From Vulcanimicrobiota bacterium (lineage in GTDB: Bacteria > Vulcanimicrobiota > Vulcanimicrobiia > Vulcanimicrobiales > Vulcanimicrobiaceae), in NCBI GenBank assembly GCA_003164495.1, contig PLTN01000116.1, forward strand, positions 65,774 to 122,168: a stretch of 56,395 nt of DNA, in the 5' to 3' direction. Below are positions 41,961 to 51,909 of the stretch, piece after piece (the stretch's first letter is position 1; every line of letters starts with the position of its first letter). The notes under the pieces were generated by a model. It made no database searches. It was not told the origin of the DNA and saw only the letters and a list, made by a program, of their open reading frames with translations. Both the position numbers and the translations under genes were made by a program.

Positions 41961-44900
41961 ATGGCCGTAAAGCCCCCTATCGACCTGACCTCGATCGTCT
42001 CGAAGGCGTTCTCACGCCTGCGCCTGGGCGAGCGCGTCGGGAACGTGCCGAGCGTCCAGTCGAAGCGAACGCGCGAGCTCGCCGGGCGGGTGCGCGGCGC
42101 AAAGCCCGTCGTGAGCCTCTGCTCGTACTGTGCCGTCGGCTGCAGCCTGCTGGCATACGTCAGCGATGAGGGCAAGCTCCTCGACGTCGAGGGCAACCCC
42201 GATAGCCCCGTCAACGAAGGCCACCTGTGTCCCAAGGGCTCCGCGATGTTCGGGCTGACCGTCAACGACCAGCGCTGGACCACGCCGAAATACCGCGCGC
42301 CCTATAGCAACGAGTGGGTCGACGTGACGATGGATTGGGCGCTCGACCGCATCGCGGAGAAATTCAAGACCGCGCGCGACGAGACGTTCGTGACGACCGG
42401 CCCCGATGGGAAGCGCCGCAATCACACGCTCGGCATCGCGTCGCTCGGCGGCGCCACGTTCGGGCTCGAAGAGAACTACTTACTGCAGAAGCTCTTCAAG
42501 TCGGCCGGCGTTGTCTCGATCGAGAACCAAGCTCGAGTTTGACATAGCTCGACGGTGCCCGGTCTGGGTGCCTCGTTCGGTCGCGGCGGCGCGACGACGT
42601 TCGTTCAGGATCTGGTCAATGCGGATTGCATTTTGATCGAGGGTTCGAATTTTGCCGAATGCCATCCGGTGGCGTTCCGCTTCGTCATGGAAGCCAAAGA
42701 ACGCGGCGCGACGATCATTCACGTCGATCCGCGTTATACGCGCACGTCGGCCGCCGCGAACCTCTACGCACCGATTCGCAGCGGCACCGACATCGTCTTC
42801 CTCGGCGCGCTGATCAATTGGGTGCTGACGAACGAGCGGTACTTCAAAGAATACGTCACGGCATTTACCAACGCGTCCTATCTCGTGCGGGAAGATTTCC
42901 AAGACACGGAAGATCTCGACGGCCTGTTCTCCGGCTGGGTCGGCGAAACGCAGGGCGACGCGGGCGCGGGGCACGGTACGGAGGGCCAGGAGGGCAGCGC
43001 TGCCGAGCAAGGCAAATCGAAAGTCGCGCCCGGCAGCTACGATACGTCGACGTGGACGTTCGAGACGGAAGAGGTTCCGCGCTTCGACGGCGAGGGCACG
43101 GTCAAGATTCCCAAGCGCGACGAAACGCTCGCGCACCCGCGCTGCGTGATCAACGTGTTGCGCAGACATTTTTCGCGCTATTCGCCGCAGATGGTTGAAG
43201 ACGTGTGCGGCATGCCGGCGGCGACGGTGGAGCAGATCGCGAACCTCCTCGCCGACAACAGCGGTCGCGAGCGAACGACGGCATTTGCGTACGCCGTCGG
43301 CTGGACGCAGCATACGGTCGGGGTACAGTACATCCGCACGGCGGGCATCCTGCAAACGCTGCTCGGAAACATGGGCCGTCCGGGTGGCGGGATCATGGCG
43401 CTGCGCGGACACGCGAACATTCAAGGTGCGACGGATATTCCGACGCTCTACGACTTGCTGCCGGGCTATCTGCCGATGCCCTCGACGCAGCGCGATGAGC
43501 AGACGTATGCGGGCTACCTCAAGAACGCGACCAAACCCGGCTGGTGGTCGAACACGCCGAAATACATGACGTCGCTGCTCAAAGCGTATTACGGCGACGC
43601 GGCCACACCGGAGAACGATTTCTGCTTCGAGTATCTGCCGCAGATCTCGGGCGATTACTCGGTGTTGCCGACGCAGATCTCGATGAAGGACGGCAACGTC
43701 AAAGGCTACTTCGTGATCGGCATGAACCCGGCGTCGTCCGGTCAGAACGCCGAACTTGCGCGTGCGGCGCTCGAACGCTTGAAGTGGATGGTCGTCGTCG
43801 ATTCATACGAAACGGAGACGGCATCGTTCTGGCGGCGCGAGGGCGCCGATCCGTCGAAGATCGGCACCGAGATGTTCTTCTTGCCGTGCGCGACCGTGCT
43901 CGAAAAAGACGGCACGATGGTCAATACCAATCGCATGCTGCAGTTTCACGACAAGGCCTTGCAGCCGGCCGGCGACGCCAAGTCCGATCTGTACTTGATC
44001 TATCAGCTCGGCATGCGGCTCAAGACGCTGTATGCGAATTCGACGGATCCGAAGGACCGTCCGATCCTCGACCTCACCTGGGAATATCCGCACGAAGACG
44101 AGCACGAGCGCAAACGCGGCGAGCCGTCGGCCGTCAAGGTGCTGCAAGAAATCAACGGCTATAAAGTCGAGTCCGGCAAACGCGGCTACGAGTGCGAGCA
44201 AGTGGCGGCCTTCGCCGATCTCAAAGATGACGGCTCGACGGCCTGCGGCGCGTGGATCTTCTCCGGCGTGTTTCCCGATAAGGAAACGAACCGCGCGCGC
44301 AACCGCGTCAAAGACGACTGGACGTCGCTCGGCTGGGGCTTCTCGTGGCCGGCAAACCGGCGCATGCTCTACAACCGCGCCTCGGCCGACGCCGACGGCA
44401 AGCCGTGGAGCGAACGCAAGAAGTACATGTATTGGGACGAGGCGGCGAAGAAGTGGGCCGGTCCCGACATCCCGGATTTCCCGGCGACGAAGGATCCGCG
44501 CACGCCGGGCAAACCGGGTGCAACCGGTGTCGACGCGCACGCGGGCAGCGACCCGTTCATCATGCAGCCCGACGGGCGCATGCAGCTCTTCTCGGCGGGG
44601 ACGCTGAAAGACGGACCGCTGCCGGCGCACTACGAGCCGATGGATTCCGTCGTGCGCAACCACGTCTACGGCCAGCAAAACAATCCGGCGCTCCGCGAAT
44701 TCGATCGCAACGACAACCGCTACAACGGTCCGCAGAACCCCGACTTCCCCTACGTGCTCACGACCTACCGGTTGACGGAGCACTCGGGCATCATGACGCG
44801 CTACGTGCCGTGGCTGGCCGAGCTGCAGCCGGCGCTCTTCGTCGAGATCGATCCGGAGCTGGCCGTCCTCAAGGGCATCAAGAACGGCGGCTGGGCGACC

Positions 44901-45242
44901 GTGACGACGCGCGTCGGCGAGATCGAAGCGCGCGCGCTCGTCAGCGGGCGCATGCGTCCGCTGCGGCTCGGCAAAGGACAACGCGTGCATCAGATCGGTA
45001 TACCCTACAACTACGGAACGCTTGGATACACGAGTGGTGACGTTGTGGGCGATCTCATTCCGCTGGCCATGGACCCGAACGTCTCGATTCACGAGGCAAA
45101 AACGTTGACGTGTAACATCCGGCCCGGGCGCCGCGCGGCTTACGGCGGGACGGCGGTCGACGCGCCGGTTCCCGCGGCGCAACATACGAAGGCCGGCGAG
45201 TCGCACGCCCATGGGATCGACCACGGCGGTGACCGTGGCTAA
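41961..45242 (+). CDS. fdhA: Selenocysteine-containing formate dehydrogenase alpha subunit
   Basis: A 1093-residue catalytic subunit of the FdnG/FdoG type, oxidising formate at a molybdenum or tungsten bis-pterin site. The [4Fe-4S] ligands are C54, C57, C61 and C90. The in-frame UGA at 42540-42542 encodes Sec194 in the family context NQARV-U-HSS. Both sides are continuous family sequence, so the UGA is read through rather than being a stop (see SECIS). ATG 41961 has GGAGG upstream. No twin-arginine signal is seen at the N-terminus, whereas FdnG has one. The last 32 bases overlap the beta subunit gene. Confidence 0.95.
42540..42572 (+). promoter_or_regulatory. Bacterial SECIS element for the UGA in the formate dehydrogenase gene
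   Basis: The UGA is 42540-42542. A seven-base-pair stem (GGUGCCC 42554-42560 with GGGUGCC 42566-42572, two G-U pairs) holds the loop GGUCU at 42561-42565. The loop starts 18 nt after the UGA, the same spacing and loop sequence as E. coli fdhF, where SelB binds. It lies inside the coding sequence. Confidence 0.9.
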
Positions 45243-46068
45243 CGGCTTCTTCACCGACACGACGCTTTGCATCGGCTGTAAAGCCTGCGAGGTCGCGTGC
45301 AAACAGTGGAATCAGTTGCCGGCCGACGGCTACGAGTTCTCCGGCAGCTCGTATGACAACACGCTCGAACTCGGCGGCACGACGTGGCGCCACGTCGCGT
45401 TCGTCGAGCAGGCTGCGCCGCCGGATGCACCGGCGGCTGATACGAAGTGGCTGATGATGAGCGACGTGTGCAAGCACTGCACGAATGCCGGCTGTCTCGA
45501 AGCCTGTCCGACCGGTGCGATCATCCGCAACGAGTTCGAGGACGTCTTCATCCAACCCGATATCTGCAACGGCTGCGGATACTGCGTGCCCTCGTGTCCG
45601 TTCGGGGTGGTCGACCTGATCGCGCCCGCGAACTACGATGCGTCGCGCGGATTCGTCTCCGACGGCCGCACCAACGACGATGCCACGCAGCATCATGGCG
45701 GCGTCGCCGGCAAGTGCACGCTGTGCTACGACCGTCAGAAACTCGGTCTCACGCCGGCGTGCGCGAAAGCCTGTCCGACGGAATCGATCCAGTTCGGCAA
45801 CGTCGATGAACTGCACGTGCGCGCGAAACAGCGCGTCGAAACGCTGCAAGCACGCGGGGTGCAGGCCTACCTCTACGGCGTCGACGACAACAGCACCGTG
45901 GGCGACCTCAACGCGTTCTTCTTGCTCACCGATGCGCCCGCGGCGTACAACCTGCCGGAGCGCCCGGTATTGCCCTCGACGCGTCAAGCTGCCGGTTACG
46001 CGGCCGCCGCGATGACCGCGGCCGCGCTCGCGCTGGCCGGCTGGGCCGTCTTCCGGAGCGGCGATTGA
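45211..46068 (+). CDS. fdhB: Formate dehydrogenase iron-sulfur (beta) subunit
   Basis: A 285-residue ferredoxin-type subunit carrying four [4Fe-4S] clusters. Cysteine groups: CIGCKACEVACKQWN, CKHCTNAGCLEACPTGAI, CNGCGYCVPSCPFGVV and CTLCYDRQKLGLTPACAKAC. A C-terminal hydrophobic helix (about 258-282) anchors it to the membrane, as in FdnH. ATG 45211 lies inside the alpha gene's end; GTG 45232 is an alternative. It carries electrons from the alpha subunit to the NrfD-type subunit encoded next. Confidence 0.94.
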   Translation: MGSTTAVTVANGFFTDTTLCIGCKACEVACKQWNQLPADGYEFSGSSYDNTLELGGTTWRHVAFVEQAAPPDAPAADTKWLMMSDVCKHCTNAGCLEACPTGAIIRNEFEDVFIQPDICNGCGYCVPSCPFGVVDLIAPANYDASRGFVSDGRTNDDATQHHGGVAGKCTLCYDRQKLGLTPACAKACPTESIQFGNVDELHVRAKQRVETLQARGVQAYLYGVDDNSTVGDLNAFFLLTDAPAAYNLPERPVLPSTRQAAGYAAAAMTAAALALAGWAVFRSGD

Positions 46069-47045
46069 GCACGGCGCAGCTTCCGCCGCAGCCGAACGAC
46101 TCGGATCGCGGCGCGTCGCGCGGCGACGGGTTGCCGGCGCACGCCTCGGCCACGTATTACGAGCAGCCGCTGCTGAAGAAGCCGCACTGGGAATGGGCGG
46201 TCATCACCTATCTGTTCCTTGGCGGCATCATGGGCGGCTCGGGCATGCTGGTGATGATCGCCGACGAGCGGCCCGAGCGCGAAGCCGACCTCGCCCGCAG
46301 CGCCCGCTACGTGGCCTTTGTGCTCGCCTCGGCGTGCCCGCTCGTGCTCATCAGCCACTTAGGCCGTCCCGAACGCTTCCTCAACATGCTGCGCATCGTG
46401 AAGTTCAAGTCGGTCATGTCAATGGGCGTTTGGGGGCTGATCGCCTACACCGGTCCCGCGAGCCTGGCGGCGGCGGCACAACTCTCGCGCGACGGGGTCT
46501 TGCCAAAATGGATCGATGCGCTGGAGCCGCGCCCGGTGATGAAGCTGCTGCAAGGCATCATCGGCGCGTTCATGGCCGGCTATACCGGCGTGCTGATCAG
46601 CGCCACCGCGATTCCGGTGTGGGGAAAAGGCAAACGCTACATCCCCGCGATCTCGGTGTGTTCGGGCTTCGCCGGCGCGTGCGCGCTCAACGCCGCGATC
46701 GTTGCGCTCAGCGGCAGCGATCGCACGCGGCACAAGCTCGAACGTCTCGAATTGATCGCGTCGACCGCGGAATTCATCTTGCTCGAAAGGTTCCGCCGGC
46801 ACGCCGGCCCGCTCGGCGAGCCGATGTACGGCGGCGCGCGCGGACGCAAACTGCGCACGTTCACGGAGATCGGCGGCATCATAGCTCCGGCGCTCCTCGG
46901 CTGCTTACCGTTCGGCGGCCGGGCGAAGACGCTGCTGGCCGGCGCGCTCACGCTCGCGGGCGGCTACGTCTTGCGCGAAACGTTCATCGAGAGCGGCAAG
47001 GATTCGGCCGACGATCCGCGCGCGGCCTCGCGACAGCCGGAATGA
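46065..47045 (+). CDS. NrfD/PsrC-type membrane subunit of formate dehydrogenase
   Basis: A 326-residue polytopic membrane protein of the NrfD/PsrC family, with about eight predicted helices (for example WAVITYLFLGGIMGGSGMLV, and MSMGVWGLIAYTGPASLAAA). It takes the place of the cytochrome b subunit FdnI, so electrons probably reach the quinone pool through NrfD. It starts at TTG 46065, overlapping the fdhB stop. Residues 1-45 are a hydrophilic N-terminal tail. fdhD starts one base before its stop. Confidence 0.88.
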   Translation: MSTAQLPPQPNDSDRGASRGDGLPAHASATYYEQPLLKKPHWEWAVITYLFLGGIMGGSGMLVMIADERPEREADLARSARYVAFVLASACPLVLISHLGRPERFLNMLRIVKFKSVMSMGVWGLIAYTGPASLAAAAQLSRDGVLPKWIDALEPRPVMKLLQGIIGAFMAGYTGVLISATAIPVWGKGKRYIPAISVCSGFAGACALNAAIVALSGSDRTRHKLERLELIASTAEFILLERFRRHAGPLGEPMYGGARGRKLRTFTEIGGIIAPALLGCLPFGGRAKTLLAGALTLAGGYVLRETFIESGKDSADDPRAASRQPE

Positions 47046-47890
47046 TTTCGGGCGAGAACCGGCCGGGGGCGACCGTCGAGACGGAGGTCATCAGCTACGA
47101 CGGCGACGCCGTCGCGCAGCGCTACGACCGGCTCGCGACCGAGGAACCGCTCGAGATCCGGATGCGCGCCGGCGGACAAACCCGCACGGTTGCGATCACG
47201 ATGCGCACGCCGGGAGCCGATTTCGAACTCGCCGCCGGCTTTCTGTTCAACGAAGGCGTGCTCACGTCGCTCGAGCGGCTCAGCGGGATCACGTATTGCG
47301 TCGATCGCGACGTTGCCGAAGAGCAGCGCTACAACATCGTCAACGTCGACCTGCATGGTAACGATTTGCCGCCGCTCGACGCACTCGAGCGGCACTTCAC
47401 GATGACGAGCGCGTGCGGCGTGTGCGGTAAGGCCAATATCGACGCGCTGCGCGATCGCGGGTTGCAGCCCGTGCGCTCGGCGCTGCGCGTCGAACGGCAA
47501 TCGATTGTCGCGCTGCCCGAACGCCTCGCCGCCGCGCAGCGCGTGTTCGCTTCCACCGGCGGGCTCCACGCCGCGGCGCTGTTCGATGCGCGCGGCAACG
47601 TGCTCGCCGTGCGTGAGGACGTGGGCCGGCACAATGCGCTCGACAAGATCGTGGGCTGGGCGCTGATGAACGGGAAGCTTCCGCTCGATGCGCAAATCGT
47701 GCTGCTCAGCGGCCGCGCGAGTTACGAGCTCGTGCAGAAGGCGATCTCCGCCGGCATCGCCGTCGTGTGCGCGGTTTCCGCCCCCAGCAGCCTGGCGGTC
47801 GATCTCGCACGCGAATTCGGCGTCACGCTGGCCGGCTTCGTGCGCGGCGCGCGCTTCAACGTCTATTCCGGTGCGGAACGCATCGTTTGA
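47042..47890 (+). CDS. fdhD: Formate dehydrogenase accessory sulfurtransferase FdhD
   Basis: A 282-residue FdhD protein, which moves sulfur from IscS onto the molybdenum cofactor so formate dehydrogenase becomes active. The active-site motif SACGVCGK places C125 and C128. VREDVGRHNALDKIVGWAL and the C-terminal SAPSSLAVDLAREFG are typical. The ATG overlaps the stop of the NrfD gene (47042-47045). I disregard the longer frame that begins at 46193. Confidence 0.94.
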   Translation: MISGENRPGATVETEVISYDGDAVAQRYDRLATEEPLEIRMRAGGQTRTVAITMRTPGADFELAAGFLFNEGVLTSLERLSGITYCVDRDVAEEQRYNIVNVDLHGNDLPPLDALERHFTMTSACGVCGKANIDALRDRGLQPVRSALRVERQSIVALPERLAAAQRVFASTGGLHAAALFDARGNVLAVREDVGRHNALDKIVGWALMNGKLPLDAQIVLLSGRASYELVQKAISAGIAVVCAVSAPSSLAVDLAREFGVTLAGFVRGARFNVYSGAERIV

Positions 47891-48867
47891 ACATCCTCTT
47901 GCTCGGCGGTTACGCCTTTCTCGGGCGCGCGATCATCGACGTCGCGCAAGCGCGCGGACATGCCGTGTCGGCTTTCAATCGCGGCAATCGTACCCCGATG
48001 GCCGGCGTCGAGCAGATCACGGGCGATCGCAATGCGCTTGTGCTGCCCGACCGCCGCACCTGGGACGTTGCGATCGATACCAGCGGGCAGGCCCCGCGTC
48101 ACACGCGCGGTGCGGCCGAAGTATTACAGGACCGTATCTCGCACTACATCTACACCTCGTCGATCAGCGTCTACCCGTACCCGATCCTCGCCGGCGTCAA
48201 CGAATCGGCGCCGGTCGCACCGTTTCCGCCCGGCGCAAACCGCGAAGATGCGCGCGACGTCGAGAATTATGGTCCGCGCAAGGCGGCATGTGAAGAGGCG
48301 CTCGCGGCGGTCTTACCGGCGAGCAGTCTCTTGATCGTGCGCCCGGGCTTCATCGTCGGACCGCATGACTACACCGACCGCTTCAATTCGTGGATCGAGC
48401 GCGCAGCCCGGCCGCAGCCGCTGCTCGTTCCCGGCGATCCGGAGCAGCCCGTGCAGCTGATCGACGTGCGCGACCTTGCGCAGTGGACGATCGCGATGGC
48501 CGAACGCCGTGCAGCCGGCGTCTTCAACGTCACCGGCCCCGAACGGCCGTTACGTTTGATCGACGTCGCGCAAACGTGCATCGACGCCACCGGCGGCACC
48601 GGCGCCCCGCTCGTCGTCGCAAGCGAAGAACTCAAATCTGCCGGCGTCATCCCATGGGAACACATCCCGTTCTGGCTCGAGCCCGACGAGTACGGGCTGA
48701 TGGAAGTGAACATCGACCGCGCCCTCACCGCCGGCCTGCGCTTCCGCCCCCTCTCGGAGACGGTGCGCGATACCTACGCGTGGCTCCAGTCGAGCGACCA
48801 TCCCCGAAGAGTAATCTTCCCACCCGAAATAGAGAGTGCCGCGATAAGCGCCGTGCGTCGTCCTTAG
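47887..48867 (+). CDS. NAD-dependent epimerase/dehydratase-like protein
   Basis: A 326-residue extended SDR. It starts with the dinucleotide motif LLLGGYAFLGRAI (GGxxFLG, a variant of GxxGxxG). ISHYIYTSSISVYP fits the catalytic region, and YGPRKAACEEAL carries the Tyr-x3-Lys pair (Y and K four residues apart). TTG 47887 overlaps the fdhD stop. The substrate, a nucleotide sugar or other alcohol, is unknown. A role in the formate operon is not evident. Confidence 0.8.
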   Translation: MNILLLGGYAFLGRAIIDVAQARGHAVSAFNRGNRTPMAGVEQITGDRNALVLPDRRTWDVAIDTSGQAPRHTRGAAEVLQDRISHYIYTSSISVYPYPILAGVNESAPVAPFPPGANREDARDVENYGPRKAACEEALAAVLPASSLLIVRPGFIVGPHDYTDRFNSWIERAARPQPLLVPGDPEQPVQLIDVRDLAQWTIAMAERRAAGVFNVTGPERPLRLIDVAQTCIDATGGTGAPLVVASEELKSAGVIPWEHIPFWLEPDEYGLMEVNIDRALTAGLRFRPLSETVRDTYAWLQSSDHPRRVIFPPEIESAAISAVRRP

Positions 48868-48894
48868 CGGAGCGCCATGCGGAGCGTCAAAAAG

Positions 48895-48918
48895 AAAGCC
48901 CGCGCAAGAGCGGGCTTT
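48895..48918 (+). terminator. Rho-independent terminator at the end of the formate dehydrogenase operon
   Basis: Nine-base-pair stem AAAGCCCGC (48895-48903) with GCGGGCTTT (48910-48918), loop GCAAGA. The stem ends in TTT, and a matching A-tract lies before the stem, so it could also work in reverse. Confidence 0.8.
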
Positions 48919-48944
48919 AACTTAAAGCGGCGACAGTAGCCCAA

Positions 48945-49151
48945 GTCATTCCGAGCAGCGCCGAAGGCGCGTCGTCGAGGAACGCGAGATGACCGCGGCG
49001 ATTAGCGTGCGAGCGCGAAGGCGCGAGCAGTGGTTACTTTACTTTACTCTTCCTTATTTACACCACTGCTCGCGCCTTCGCGCTCGCACTCAGTAGTGTA
49101 GATTGTGGCGTGTTCCTCGACGACGCGCCTTCGGCGCTTGCTCGGAATGAC
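48945..49151. repeat. 207-bp nested palindrome (MITE-like)
   Basis: Outer arms 48945-48983 and 49112-49151 are reverse complements with one single-base gap. Inner arms 49007-49033 and 49063-49089 are perfect 27-bp inverted repeats around a 29-nt T-rich loop. The outer ends start GTCATTCCGAG, close to the GTCATCCCGAG ends of the elements at 8781 and 13124. The stretch holds no gene. Such structure is typical of MITE-like or long REP elements. Confidence 0.85.
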
Positions 49152-49163
49152 ACAAGGGGCGCG

Positions 49164-49907
49164 TTAGTCGATTTCGCGGGCGTTGAGGTCGACGAGTTCG
49201 CCGTTGATACCGCTCGAGCGGTCGCTGGCGAGGAAGGTGAGGACGTCGGCGACCTCTTGCGGCGTGGCGGCGGCTTTGATGTCTTCGGGAGAACCCGCGC
49301 GGCCGGGAAACGCCACGCCGCCGAGCACGAGCGCGTTGGCGACGATGCCGTCGGCTTTGTGTTCGCGCGCGATCGCCAGCATCAGTGCGTTGACGCCGGC
49401 TTTGGCAACGGCGAACGCGCCGCGTCCCGGCGCCGGCGACTTCGAGGAACCGGCCGTCACGGTGACGATGCGGCCGCGCGAGAGCATGCCGTCGCGGAAC
49501 GGTTGGGCCAGCATTGCGCGGAGCGCCGGCAACGCCAAATTGTATGCGGTTTCGGTGTAGCCGGCGATCGACTGCTGCAAGTCTTCAAGCGTTGTCTTCA
49601 CAAGCGGAATACGCTGTGGACCGTTGCCGGCCAAATTGATCAGCGCGTCGATGCGTCCAAATGCCGTGATGCAGGCCGTGACGGCCGCGGCCGCCGAGTC
49701 CGGGTCGTTCAAGTCGGCCTCGAGCGGGAGCGCATTGGCGACCTCGCCCGGTTCCAGGACCTTCGCGATCGTCGCCGCGGCGCGGGTGCGATCGCGCGAA
49801 AGTACCGCGACGCGCGCGCCTTCGCGCACCAGCGTGGCCAGCGTCGCACCGCCGACGCGTCCGGTCGCGCCGGCTAAGAGAACGGCGTCGCCGTCGACGA
49901 GCTTCAC
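49164..49907 (-). CDS. Short-chain dehydrogenase/reductase (tandem copy A)
   Basis: A 247-residue SDR. The N-terminus GAVLLAGATGRVGGATLATL type loop (GATGRVG) binds the cofactor, NLAGNGPQ replaces the usual NNAG, and the catalytic Tyr-x3-Lys region reads [12 protein letters not shown], where Tyr is replaced by Phe. So the catalytic Tyr seems to be missing. It starts at GTG 49907, overlapping the stop of the second SDR. The two proteins are similar throughout, so they arose by duplication. Confidence 0.82.
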   Translation of the reverse strand: MKLVDGDAVLLAGATGRVGGATLATLVREGARVAVLSRDRTRAAATIAKVLEPGEVANALPLEADLNDPDSAAAAVTACITAFGRIDALINLAGNGPQRIPLVKTTLEDLQQSIAGYTETAYNLALPALRAMLAQPFRDGMLSRGRIVTVTAGSSKSPAPGRGAFAVAKAGVNALMLAIAREHKADGIVANALVLGGVAFPGRAGSPEDIKAAATPQEVADVLTFLASDRSSGINGELVDLNAREID

Positions 49908-50656
49908 CGGTCGGTCAACCTCGCGGTGAGATCGAGCAATGCGCCGTTGATACCGCTCGAACGATCGCTGGCGAGAAAGGTGAGGGTGTTCGTGAGCTCT
50001 TGCACGGACACCGCGGTCGCGCGCGCTGTTTCGGAACGGAAATGATCGGCGCCGGGAAACGCGATGCCGCCGACCAGCAAGGCGTTGGCGACGATCCCGT
50101 CGGCTTTGTGTTCGCGCGCGATCGAGAGCATCAGCGCGTTGACGCCGGCTTTGGCCGTCGCGAACGCCGACATCCCGGGGTTCGGCGCCTTGGCCGTCGT
50201 TGCGGTTACCGTTACGATGCGGCCGCGCGAGCGTGCGCCCTCGCGATACGGCTGCGCCAGCATCGTGCGCAGCGCGGCTTGCGCGAGGTTGTACGCCGTG
50301 TCGATCACTTCGGCCAGCGTTTCGCGCAGATCGCCGAGGCCTGAGTCGGTGACCGTTTTGCGGCGCCAACCGCTGCCGGCAAGGTTTACCAGCGCATCGA
50401 GCCGGCCGAACGTCTTGACGCATTCCGCAACCGCGGCCGCGGCCGACGCGGGATCGTAGAGGTCGGCCGCAAGCGCCAGCGCCCGGTTGCGCAGGTTGGG
50501 TTCGAGCGCCGCCGCGATCGCGGCCTCGGCTCGCTTGCGATCGCGCGAGAGCACCACCACGCGAGCGCCTTCCGCGACCAATGTCGTCAGCGGTGCCGCA
50601 CCGATGCGGCCGGTGATGCCGGCGAGCAAAATTACGTCGTCTTGTACGAGGTTCAT
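49904..50656 (-). CDS. Short-chain dehydrogenase/reductase (tandem copy B)
   Basis: A 250-residue SDR, paralogue of the next gene. The cofactor loop is [15 protein letters not shown] follows, and the catalytic region is [13 protein letters not shown], again Phe in place of Tyr. Both lack the usual Tyr, so catalysis may differ. It starts at ATG 50656, 27 bases from the divergent acyl-CoA dehydrogenase. The gene order suggests the pair serve one pathway, but no substrate can be named. Confidence 0.82.
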   Translation of the reverse strand: MNLVQDDVILLAGITGRIGAAPLTTLVAEGARVVVLSRDRKRAEAAIAAALEPNLRNRALALAADLYDPASAAAAVAECVKTFGRLDALVNLAGSGWRRKTVTDSGLGDLRETLAEVIDTAYNLAQAALRTMLAQPYREGARSRGRIVTVTATTAKAPNPGMSAFATAKAGVNALMLSIAREHKADGIVANALLVGGIAFPGADHFRSETARATAVSVQELTNTLTFLASDRSSGINGALLDLTARLTDR

Positions 50657-50683
50657 ACGGACTCTTCGACCAACTTGGCGCTG

Positions 50684-51871
50684 ATGGCGACGATCCCTTC
50701 GGTAGAAACTTTTCAGTGGGAAGATCCGCTTCTGGCCGGCGAATTACTGACCGACGAAGAGCGGATGATCCGCGACATGGCGCACGATTACGCGCAGTCC
50801 AAATTGATGCCGCGCATTCTCGAAGCGAATCGCAACGAGATCTTCGATCGCGCGATCCTCACCGAAATGGGCGCGCTCGGACTGCTCGGTTCGACGATTC
50901 ACGGGTACGGTTGTGCCGGAACAAGTTACGTCGCCTACGGATTGATCGCGCGCGAGATCGAACGCGTCGACAGCGGGTACCGCTCGGCGCTTTCGGTGAT
51001 GTCGAGCCTGGTGATGTATCCGATCTTCACCTACGGCAACGACGAACAGCGGCAGCGCTTCTTGCCGCGTTTGGCAACCGGCGAGATCATCGGCTGCTTC
51101 GGTTTGACCGAGCCCGATCACGGCTCCGACCCCGGCAGCATGACGTCGCGCGCGAAAAAAGTCGACGGCGGCTACCAGCTCAACGGTGCGAAGAACTGGA
51201 TCACCAACTCGCCGATCGCCGACGTGTTCATCGTGTGGGCCAAAGACGACGACGGGAAGATCCGCGGCTTCATCCTCGAGAAAGGCATGAAGGGCCTGAC
51301 CGCGCCGAAGATCGAGGGCAAGTTCAGCCTGCGCGCATCGAGCACCGGGATGATCAGCATGGACAACGTGTTCGTCCCCGATGCCAACCTCTTACCGAAC
51401 GCGCGCGGGCTCGCCGGTCCGTTCGGCTGTCTCAACCGCGCGCGCTATGGGATCATTTGGGGCGCGCTCGGTGCGGCGGAATTCTGCTGGCATGCGGCGC
51501 GCAAGTACACGCTCGAGCGCACGCAGTTCGGCCGCCCGTTGGCGGCGACGCAGCTCATCCAGATCAAGCTCGCCGACATGCAGACCGAGATCACGATCGG
51601 TTTGCACGCCGCGATTCGTCTCGGGCAGTTGATGGACGCCGGTCGCGAGCAGCCCGAGATGGTCTCGATGCTCAAGCGGAACTCGTGCGGGAAGTCGCTC
51701 GCGATCGCGCGCGTGGCCCGCGACATGCACGGCGGCAACGGCGTCTCGGATGAGTACCACGTCATCCGGCACGCGATGAACCTCGAGGCCGTGAACACCT
51801 ACGAGGGCACCCACGACATCCATGGGCTGATCCTAGGCCGCGCACAAACGGGGATTCAAGCGTTCAATTAG
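50684..51871 (+). CDS. gcdH: Glutaryl-CoA dehydrogenase-like acyl-CoA dehydrogenase
   Basis: A 395-residue FAD enzyme. Motifs [14 protein letters not shown] and [14 protein letters not shown] are typical of glutaryl-CoA dehydrogenase, which oxidatively decarboxylates glutaryl-CoA to crotonyl-CoA in lysine, tryptophan and aromatic catabolism. The catalytic Glu lies in [20 protein letters not shown]. The N-terminal helices carry [17 protein letters not shown] 50684 is chosen over an earlier frame. The SDR pair is divergent from it. Confidence 0.92.
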   Translation: MATIPSVETFQWEDPLLAGELLTDEERMIRDMAHDYAQSKLMPRILEANRNEIFDRAILTEMGALGLLGSTIHGYGCAGTSYVAYGLIAREIERVDSGYRSALSVMSSLVMYPIFTYGNDEQRQRFLPRLATGEIIGCFGLTEPDHGSDPGSMTSRAKKVDGGYQLNGAKNWITNSPIADVFIVWAKDDDGKIRGFILEKGMKGLTAPKIEGKFSLRASSTGMISMDNVFVPDANLLPNARGLAGPFGCLNRARYGIIWGALGAAEFCWHAARKYTLERTQFGRPLAATQLIQIKLADMQTEITIGLHAAIRLGQLMDAGREQPEMVSMLKRNSCGKSLAIARVARDMHGGNGVSDEYHVIRHAMNLEAVNTYEGTHDIHGLILGRAQTGIQAFN

Positions 51872-51909
51872 ACGCCGCTGCGGTCGCCGTTTGGGGGACT
51901 GGTTGCGGG

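Noticed and set aside
42540..42560. Two separate genes, one ending at 42542 and one starting at 42555
   Set aside because: Both parts are consecutive pieces of one formate dehydrogenase. The UGA lies at the family Sec site and is followed by a SECIS hairpin.
46193..47041. A longer FdhD with a 283-residue N-terminal extension
   Set aside because: The upstream part is another frame of the NrfD gene; the real start is ATG 47042, overlapping its stop.
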